Of a stretch of 37,775 nucleotides of DNA, positions 31,710-37,775 are shown one piece after another. Positions within the stretch are counted from its first letter, which is position 1, and each line of letters opens with the position of its first letter. The notes below the pieces were generated by a model. It made no database searches, was not told the origin of the DNA, and saw nothing but the letters and a program-made list of their open reading frames with translations. The position numbers were made by a program, and so were the translations under genes. Origin of the DNA: Bryobacterales bacterium (GTDB lineage Bacteria; Acidobacteriota; Terriglobia; Bryobacterales; Bryobacteraceae); the NCBI GenBank assembly GCA_003162425.1, contig PMOK01000234.1:1-37775 (forward strand). The letters are read 5' to 3'.

Positions 31710-34547
31710 TTGAAACGAAACGTGTTCCCCGCAGTGCTGGTCGTGGCTCTTTGCTTCTGTCTAGAGCAAAGAGCCGCGGCCCAAATCTATCCCTTCACAA
31801 TCAACACAGTCGTCGGTGAGTATCCGTCCGGCGACCAGGGACCCGCCACCGCGGCGTTGTTGGCCTTTCCCACACGTGTCTCCGTGGACACCAAAGGCAA
31901 CGTGTACATCGCCGATACCGACAACAACCGGGTTCGCAAGATTGTAGGCGGCAAGATCACGACCATTGCAGGGACGGGAACGGTGGGCTTCAGTGGCGAT
32001 GGCGGCGCGGCAATATCGGCGGAACTCGATTCACCCAGCGGCGTGGCCATTGATTCCGCGGGCAATATTTACATCTTCGACGCCAACAATCTGCGAATTC
32101 GGAAAGTGGACGCGAATGGCATAATCACAACGGTTGCGGGCAATGGACAATCCGGGTCCACGGCCGACGGCGGCCTCGCTACGGGCGCCATGTTAGGACT
32201 GAACACGAACGGCAGCGTCGTGGTGGATTCGGCGGGGAACTTCTACTTCTCCGATGTGACGAACAACGCTGTCCGGAAGGTCACAGTCTCGACCGGCATC
32301 ATCAGCACTTTCGCTGGGCGAGTCGGGCAAACCGGGAGCGGCGGTGACGGAGGGCTGGCCACCTCAGCCACCTTCCAAAATCCTTGCGGCCTGGCCTTCG
32401 ATGCCGCGGGCAATTTGTATATTGCCGACGGGTTCAACCACAAAATCCGCGAGGTGCTGGCCAAGAATGGAATAGTCAACACCGTCGCTGGAAACGGCAC
32501 AAACGGCACAACCGGCGACGGCGGATTAGCCACCGCGGCGGCGCTTGGCAATCCATTCGACGTCGCTGTGGATGCGCAGGGCAACCTCTACATCTCGGAT
32601 TACCACTACAATACAGTCCGCAAGGTGACTGCTGGATCCAACATCATCAACCTGCTGGCCGGCAGCACCGCGGGCTATAGCGGCGACGGCGGGCCGGCAA
32701 CTTCCGCGCAGTTGGACAATCCCGTGGGTGTCGCGGTGGATAGCTCTGGAACAGTCTACATCGCCGACGACTCGAATAATCGCATTCGCACCGTTAACTC
32801 GGGAATCATTCATGAGTTCGCCGGCGCCGACCACGCGCAAGGGGATGGCGGAAAGGCCTTGACCGCTACGCTTTACTTCCCCGATCGCACGGCGTTCGAC
32901 AGTGCCGGTAACCTTTACATCGCGGATACAAGTAATAGCCGAATCCGCAAGGTGACTTCTGCGGGCATCATCTCAACCATAGCGGGTACGGGCTCCACGG
33001 TTCCTTCCGGCGACGGCGGGCCCGCAATATCGGCCGGTGTCGACTCGCCCGCTGCCGTGGCCGCGGATAGCTCGGGCAACATATTCATCGCCACCGAAAA
33101 CCAAATCCGCAAAGTGGACACCCACGGAAATATCAGCACCGTGGTGAACACCGCCAATGCGACGGGTTTCAACGGCGACGGGGCGGCTGCCACTGCGGCG
33201 CTTCTGAATAGTCCCACCGGATTGGCATTCGATTCCGCCGGCAACCTCTATATCGCTGACTCGTCCAATCACCGCATCCGTAAAGTGTCCGGAGGCAACA
33301 TCACCACCGTGGCCGGAAGCGGCCCAGTTTGCCTGAATCCCTGTAACAACGGTGGCTTCACCGGCGATGGAGGGCCCGCCACTTCGGCCACCATGTCGTA
33401 CCCGTGGGACGTTGCTTTCGACAGCTCGGGCAATATGCTCATCGCGGATTCGTCCAACAATCGCATCCGTCTGGTGGACGCGAACGGAAATATCCGCACC
33501 GTAGCCGGCTCAGGGACCACCAACGGATACAGTGGCGATCTTGGACCGGCCACCTCCGCGCTTTTGTCCATCCCCACTGGCGTCGCGGCGGACAATGCAG
33601 GGAACTTTTATATCGCCGATAACTTCAACAACGTAATCCGCATGGTGGATGGATTAGGCGTGATTTCCACCATAGCTGGTACCATTCATAACGGCTTTTC
33701 GGGCGACGGTGGCCCTGGCGACTCGGCCGAGCTGGATAATCCTTATGGCGTCGCGACAGACGCTAGCGGCAATGTGTGGGTTGTCGATCGCAATAATCAT
33801 CGCGTTCGCAAACTCACCCCCTCCGGTCCGCTAGTGGGCAACGGTCCACTCGGCATCGTCAACGCCGCCAGCTTCGTTTCCGGCGGCCTTGTTCCGGGCG
33901 GCATGGCGACGCTCTTCGGATCCAACCTGACATCCGGCAAGGGGATCAACCTGGCCTCAGGCCTACCGCTGGAAACTCAACTGTTGAATACTTCAGTGAA
34001 GATCGACAACACCCTGAGCGCGCCCATTTTCGCCGTGGACAACGTGAATGGACAGCAGCAAATCAATTTTCAGGTGCCTTGGGAACTGGCGGGCAAATCC
34101 AGCGCTGTGCTGCAAGTGGTGAACAACGGCGCACTGAGCCCCACCGTTACGGTTCCAGTGCTTGCCGCCCAGCCGGGAGTTTTCGCTTACAACGTTGGCA
34201 CTGAAACGTTCGGGGTTGTGCTGCACGCTAATTTCCAGTTGGCGGATACCGGCCATCCTGTCACGGGCGGCGAGGTGGTGTTGATTTTCTGCACCAACCT
34301 CGGCGCGGTTTCTCCGGCTATTGCCGACGGCGCTGCGGGTTCCGGTGCGCAGCTGACCGTCGCGACGACGACAGTCACAATCGGTGGGGCTCCAGCGTCG
34401 GTTAGCTTCAGCGGATTGGCTTCCGGCTTCGTGGGGCTCTATCAAGTGAATGCGCAGGTTCCCACTGGACTGGCCGCGAAAAATCAGCCGGTGATCGTCA
34501 AAGTGAGCGGCGCTTCGAGCGCACCGGTGCTACTGCCAGTGAAATAA
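31710..34547 (+). CDS. NHL-repeat exported protein 2 with Solibacter-type C-terminal domain (paralog of protein 1)
   Basis: A 945-residue protein starting at TTG (31710) after GAGGTGA. The signal sequence is PAVLVVALCFCLEQRAAAQ. Domain plan and most repeats match protein 1 closely (TINTVVGEYPSGDQGPAT, HEFAGADHAQGDGGKA, NAASFVSGGLVPGGMATLFG, FGVVLHANFQLAD), so the two are tandem duplicates that have diverged mainly within the propeller loops. Roughly a dozen NHL units precede the C-terminal domain. It is probably surface-located; pairs of such paralogs may display different ligand specificities, which is inference. Confidence 0.88.
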   Translation: MKRNVFPAVLVVALCFCLEQRAAAQIYPFTINTVVGEYPSGDQGPATAALLAFPTRVSVDTKGNVYIADTDNNRVRKIVGGKITTIAGTGTVGFSGDGGAAISAELDSPSGVAIDSAGNIYIFDANNLRIRKVDANGIITTVAGNGQSGSTADGGLATGAMLGLNTNGSVVVDSAGNFYFSDVTNNAVRKVTVSTGIISTFAGRVGQTGSGGDGGLATSATFQNPCGLAFDAAGNLYIADGFNHKIREVLAKNGIVNTVAGNGTNGTTGDGGLATAAALGNPFDVAVDAQGNLYISDYHYNTVRKVTAGSNIINLLAGSTAGYSGDGGPATSAQLDNPVGVAVDSSGTVYIADDSNNRIRTVNSGIIHEFAGADHAQGDGGKALTATLYFPDRTAFDSAGNLYIADTSNSRIRKVTSAGIISTIAGTGSTVPSGDGGPAISAGVDSPAAVAADSSGNIFIATENQIRKVDTHGNISTVVNTANATGFNGDGAAATAALLNSPTGLAFDSAGNLYIADSSNHRIRKVSGGNITTVAGSGPVCLNPCNNGGFTGDGGPATSATMSYPWDVAFDSSGNMLIADSSNNRIRLVDANGNIRTVAGSGTTNGYSGDLGPATSALLSIPTGVAADNAGNFYIADNFNNVIRMVDGLGVISTIAGTIHNGFSGDGGPGDSAELDNPYGVATDASGNVWVVDRNNHRVRKLTPSGPLVGNGPLGIVNAASFVSGGLVPGGMATLFGSNLTSGKGINLASGLPLETQLLNTSVKIDNTLSAPIFAVDNVNGQQQINFQVPWELAGKSSAVLQVVNNGALSPTVTVPVLAAQPGVFAYNVGTETFGVVLHANFQLADTGHPVTGGEVVLIFCTNLGAVSPAIADGAAGSGAQLTVATTTVTIGGAPASVSFSGLASGFVGLYQVNAQVPTGLAAKNQPVIVKVSGASSAPVLLPVK

Positions 34548-34554
34548 GAAAACT

Positions 34555-34582
34555 CGTTCCCCGTTCCCCGTTCCCCGTTCCC
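34555..34582. repeat. 7-bp tandem repeat (CGTTCCC x4)
   Basis: Four exact head-to-tail copies of CGTTCCC lie between the stop of NHL protein 2 and the family II element at 34584. Confidence 0.85.
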
Positions 34583-34583
34583 C

Positions 34584-34634
34584 GTAGGGCAAGCCTCCGG
34601 CTTGCCAAGTGGACAAGCCGGAGGCTTGTCCTAC
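34584..34634. repeat. Palindromic element, family II, copy 4
   Basis: GTAGGGCAAGCCTCCGGCTT and AAGCCGGAGGCTTGTCCTAC pair across a short spacer (GCCAAGTGGAC). It differs from copy 2 at only about three bases, all in the loop. It lies between NHL gene 2 and the methyltransferase gene. Confidence 0.9.
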
Positions 34635-34649
34635 AGGTAGACTGGAGAC

Positions 34650-35810
34650 TTGCACACAGTGCGCGTCAGCCGGAAAGCGGCCGGCCGTGTCGCTTCCGGC
34701 CATCCCTGGATCTTCGCGAGCGACGTTCTGGATCCGGGGCATGCAGCGCCTGGCGACGCGGTACTGGTAGTCGATCCGAACGGCAAGACGCTCGGGACGG
34801 CCCATTACAGCAACTCCTCGCAAATCTCGCTGCGTCTCCTGTCAGATCGCGCCGAGACTATCGATCACGCGTTCTACTTGCGCCGGCTCCGAGCAGCGGA
34901 AGCCTATCGCAAAAGGGTAGTAACGAACACCAGCGCCTATCGTCTGGTGCACGGCGAAGCGGACCAGTTGCCGGGCCTGGTGATTGACCGCTACGGCGAT
35001 TACATCAGCATGCAGACGCTCGACCAGGGCATGGATCGCGCCAAGCCCGAAATAGTGAGCGCGATTGAGGAACTTTTCCGGCCGCTGGGAATCGTCGAAC
35101 GCAACGATGTTCCCGTGCGCAAGCGCGAAGCCCTCCCGCTTCAAACGGGTGTTCTGGCGGGCGAAGTTCCCGGCATCGTTCCGGTGGAAATGAACGGACT
35201 GAAGCTCCACGCCGATCTCCTCCACGGTCAGAAAACCGGCATCTTTCTGGATCAGCGGGAGAACTACCTGGCCGCGGCGCGATATGCCCGCGGCCGCGCG
35301 TTGGATTGCTTTACCTCCAGCGGCGGCTTCGCGCTGCACATGGCCGCTCGCTGCGATTCCGTGGAGGCTGTGGATAGTTCCGAGGCCAGTCTCAAGGCCG
35401 CCGAGTTGAACCGGGCGGCGAACAATATCCCCAATGTGCAGTTCTGCGAAGCCGACGTCTTCGAAGTCCTGGCCGGTTATTCCTCCGCTCACCGCCGGTT
35501 CGAAACCGTGGTGCTGGATCCGCCGGCGTTCGCCAAATCGCGCGACAATCTGGACCGGGCCGTCACCGGCTACAAGGAGATTAATCGCCGCGCGCTCGAG
35601 CTGCTTGGGCCCGGCGGAGTGCTGATCACCTGCTCATGCTCGCACCATCTGAGTGAAGGAATGTTGCTCGAGATCGTCGCAACAGCCTCGCTTGATACGG
35701 GCCGCGTCCTGCGCGTTCTGGAACGCCGGATGCAGAGCCAGGACCATCCAATCCTCCTGACGGTCCCCGAAACGTTGTACTTGAAGTGCCTGATTCTAGA
35801 GGTGATGTAG
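34650..35810 (+). CDS. rlmI: RlmI-like 23S rRNA (cytosine-C5) methyltransferase
   Basis: A 386-residue class I SAM methyltransferase of the RlmI/YccW group. An N-terminal PUA-like RNA-binding domain (VRVSRKAAGRVASGHPWIFA) and a central EEHEE-like part (LVHGEADQLPGLVIDRYGDY) precede the catalytic domain: SAM loop ALDCFTSSGGFALHMA, NPPx-type motif VVLDPPAFAKSR, and the cysteine motif ITCSCSHHLS. The E. coli enzyme methylates C1962 of 23S rRNA; the same target is inferred here. Start: TTG at 34650 sits very close to GGAG, and a GTG at 34659 is at a better distance, so the first three residues are uncertain. Confidence 0.87.
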   Translation: MHTVRVSRKAAGRVASGHPWIFASDVLDPGHAAPGDAVLVVDPNGKTLGTAHYSNSSQISLRLLSDRAETIDHAFYLRRLRAAEAYRKRVVTNTSAYRLVHGEADQLPGLVIDRYGDYISMQTLDQGMDRAKPEIVSAIEELFRPLGIVERNDVPVRKREALPLQTGVLAGEVPGIVPVEMNGLKLHADLLHGQKTGIFLDQRENYLAAARYARGRALDCFTSSGGFALHMAARCDSVEAVDSSEASLKAAELNRAANNIPNVQFCEADVFEVLAGYSSAHRRFETVVLDPPAFAKSRDNLDRAVTGYKEINRRALELLGPGGVLITCSCSHHLSEGMLLEIVATASLDTGRVLRVLERRMQSQDHPILLTVPETLYLKCLILEVM

Positions 35811-35877
35811 GAATCCAGCCGGACCGCCGGTTGCGGATCGGTTCCTCAGTGCGGTATCGTGGCGTCAGGTATTCAGG

Positions 35878-35900
35878 CTGCTGAAATACCGTTTCTTGTA
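35878..35900 (+). terminator. Possible hairpin after the methyltransferase gene
   Basis: GGTATTCAG and CTGAAATACC form a bulged stem followed by GTTTCTTG, a poor T-run. A second small hairpin, CCCCT/AGGGG, follows before the pyrophosphatase ribosome-binding site. Either could be a weak terminator or a leader structure. Confidence 0.3.
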
Positions 35901-35951
35901 AGAGCCCCTCACCAGGGGAATTCTTCCAAATCTACAGGAGGATTCAACCGA

Positions 35952-37775
35952 ATGCTGACCCTACGCGTGCCCTCGTTCAGGCGCGCCGCGCTGCTAGTTT
36001 TGCCGCTGCTCATCGGCGCCGTGATTCTGATGAGCCTGCCCTCGCCCGCGTTGGCACAAACGGAACAGGCCGGCGAAGCGAATCTGGTGCTGCCGGACCT
36101 GGCCCAGGTAACCTTTCTCGGCGGCACCAACGGCCGTACTCTGCTCATGTACGGGCTTGCGATATGCGTGCTGGGCCTGTTGTTTGGTTTACTCACCTAT
36201 TCGCAGCTTCGGAAACTCCCGGTGCACCGCTCCATGCTCGAGATCTCGGAACTGATTTACGAGACCTGCAAAACTTATCTGATAACTCAAGGCAAATTTC
36301 TGTTGATCCTGGAAGTCTTCATCGGAGCCGTCATGGTGCTCTACTTCGGCGTATTGCGGCACATGGAAGCGATCAAGGTGATCATCATCCTGTTGTTCAG
36401 CCTGGTGGGTATTGCCGGAAGTTACGGCGTGGCGTGGTTCGGCATTCGCGTGAACACGTTCGCGAATTCGCGCACTGCTTTCGCTAGCTTAACCGGCAAG
36501 GCATTTCCCTGCAATGAAATCCCTCTTCGGGCGGGCATGAGCATCGGAATGATGCTCATCAGCATTGAGCTGGTGATCATGCTGTTCATCCTGTTGTTTA
36601 TTCCCGGCAGTTACGCGGGTCCCTGTTTCATCGGGTTTGCGATTGGCGAGTCGCTGGGCGCAGCGGCGTTACGCGTGGCGGGCGGCATCTTCACCAAGAT
36701 CGCCGATATCGGCGCGGACCTGATGAAGATTGTGTTCAAGATCAAGGAAGACGACGCACGCAATCCCGGCGTGATCGCGGATTGTACCGGCGACAATGCG
36801 GGCGATTCGGTGGGGCCTAGCGCGGATGGATTCGAAACTTACGGCGTGACCGGCGTCGCGCTGATCACCTTCATTCTGCTGGCCGTCAAAAGTCCGACGG
36901 TCCAGGTGCAGCTTCTGGTTTGGATTTTCGTCATGCGCGTGATGATGATCGTTTCCTCCGGCGCATCTTATTTCATCAACGATTTCATCGCCAAGAGGCG
37001 TTACGCCAATGTGGCCAAGATGAATTTCGAAGGACCGTTAACTTCGCTGGTCTGGCTGACTTCCATTGTTTCGATCGCGGCGACGTATGTGGTATCCAGC
37101 CTGATCATCCCCGATCTGGGCGGCGATACAACGCTTTGGTGGAAACTTTCCTCTGTGATCACCTGCGGCACGCTGGCGGGTGCGGTTATTCCGGAATTGG
37201 TGAAAGTGTTCACCTCCATGAATTCGTCGCATGTGAAGGAAGTGGTGATCTCGTCCGAAGAAGGCGGGGCCTCGTTGAACATCCTATCGGGCTTGGTGGC
37301 CGGCAACTTCAGTGCTTACTGGCTGGGATTGACCATGATGGCATTGATGTCCATCGCCTACTTTATTAGCACCTTCGGACTGGCGACCCTGATGCTGGCG
37401 CCGGCCGTTTTCGCGTTCGGCCTGGTGGCATTCGGCTTCCTCGGCATGGGCCCGGTAACCATCGCCGTGGATTCTTACGGCCCCGTAACGGACAACGCGC
37501 AGTCGGTGTTCGAGCTTTCCACCATCGAGCAAATTCCTGGAATCGCGGCGGAGGTAAAGCGAGATTTTGGTTTCACGCCCGACTTCGAGAAGGGCAAGGA
37601 GAACCTCGAAGAGAACGACGGCGCGGGCAACACCTTTAAGGCGACAGCGAAACCGGTGTTGATCGGTACCGCGGTGGTGGGCGCGACCACCATGATCTTT
37701 TCGATTATCATGGCATTGACCGACGGCCTGAAGCCCGAGCGGCTGGCGAATCTGTCAATCCTGCATCCGCCGTTC
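35952..37775 (+). CDS. hppA: Membrane-bound ion-pumping pyrophosphatase (partial, runs off right edge)
   Basis: 608 codons are open from the ATG at 35952 (AGGAGG about 10 bases upstream) to the window end with no stop. An N-terminal signal-like helix ends SPALAQ. Diagnostic motifs follow: GGIFTKIADIGADLMK, KEDDARNPGVIAD, GDNAGDSVGPSADGFETYG (pyrophosphate and Mg binding), and MGPVTIAVDSYGPVTDNA. It couples PPi hydrolysis to H+ or Na+ pumping across the cytoplasmic membrane. GNTFKATAK has lysine where K+-dependent enzymes have alanine, so a K+-independent enzyme is predicted. DCTGDNAGDSVGPSADGF differs from the DNVGDNVGDCAG of well-studied enzymes and marks a divergent subgroup. About 150-200 residues are missing at the right edge. 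Confidence 0.93.
   Translation, partial: MLTLRVPSFRRAALLVLPLLIGAVILMSLPSPALAQTEQAGEANLVLPDLAQVTFLGGTNGRTLLMYGLAICVLGLLFGLLTYSQLRKLPVHRSMLEISELIYETCKTYLITQGKFLLILEVFIGAVMVLYFGVLRHMEAIKVIIILLFSLVGIAGSYGVAWFGIRVNTFANSRTAFASLTGKAFPCNEIPLRAGMSIGMMLISIELVIMLFILLFIPGSYAGPCFIGFAIGESLGAAALRVAGGIFTKIADIGADLMKIVFKIKEDDARNPGVIADCTGDNAGDSVGPSADGFETYGVTGVALITFILLAVKSPTVQVQLLVWIFVMRVMMIVSSGASYFINDFIAKRRYANVAKMNFEGPLTSLVWLTSIVSIAATYVVSSLIIPDLGGDTTLWWKLSSVITCGTLAGAVIPELVKVFTSMNSSHVKEVVISSEEGGASLNILSGLVAGNFSAYWLGLTMMALMSIAYFISTFGLATLMLAPAVFAFGLVAFGFLGMGPVTIAVDSYGPVTDNAQSVFELSTIEQIPGIAAEVKRDFGFTPDFEKGKENLEENDGAGNTFKATAKPVLIGTAVVGATTMIFSIIMALTDGLKPERLANLSILHPPF

Noticed and set aside
25455..34634. CRISPR array
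   Set aside because: The repeated units are isolated palindromes kilobases apart, not regularly spaced direct repeats with unique spacers, and no cas gene is present.
1..37775. tRNA genes, insertion-sequence transposases, prophage genes
   Set aside because: None was recognised on either strand; small RNAs without clear structure could have been missed by eye.

Overview
The window looks like a chromosomal segment of an acidobacterium close to Candidatus Solibacter / Bryobacterales. This rests on three exported proteins that share the Solibacter-type C-terminal domain (the TIGR03437 pattern), NHL- and HAF-repeat surface proteins, carboxypeptidase-regulatory-like exported proteins, a Tat-exported enolase-superfamily enzyme, high G+C coding DNA, and many short palindromic intergenic elements. 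All family assignments are by eye from motifs; no database search was run.

Layout. The left edge (1-17, minus strand) is the first bases of a 16S rRNA gene, with its leader and a candidate promoter extending rightward to about 450. Then come a Tat-exported galactonate-dehydratase-like enzyme and an exported beta-propeller-like protein (592-3087). Positions 3157-8296 hold a carboxypeptidase-regulatory-like exported protein and, 3.2 kb away, a truncated second copy of its 5' end. These two direct repeats bracket a more AT-rich island: a frameshifted Cys-rich/Ca-loop secreted protein, a secreted propeller-like protein and a membrane-anchored CPWC redoxin. An orphan NarL-type response regulator follows (8475-9149). 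A three-gene minus-strand operon (9190-12391) encodes a LamG-like membrane protein, a TPR protein and a DUF4115-tailed membrane protein. A divergent, apparently leaderless small gene (12541-12918) and a broken winged-helix gene precede the chaperone locus dnaK-dnaJ-hspR (13288-16906).

The second half holds a decayed ABC exporter (16940-18696), threonine dehydrogenase and a GNAT acetyltransferase (18837-20309), an acidobacterial exported protein divergent from a MarR regulator with a tandem operator (20313-21671), and MobA plus an MlaF-like ATPase (21782-23106). Two cell-wall enzymes follow, a lytic transglycosylase and an AmiC-type amidase (23199-25458), then a PleD-like diguanylate cyclase (25512-26477). 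A block of three Solibacter-C-terminal surface proteins comes next (26747-34547; one HAF-repeat, two tandem NHL-repeat), then an RlmI-like methyltransferase, and the window closes in a membrane pyrophosphatase that runs off the right edge.

The strongest unexplained structure is repetitive. At least four families of 40-115 bp inverted-repeat elements (nine copies) and several 7-8 bp tandem repeats sit at gene ends. Some provide the stop codon of the upstream gene, one is translated in frame inside a gene, and one interrupts a regulator gene. The best candidate for an undescribed functional system is the Cys-rich protein / propeller / redoxin island at 4812-7910.
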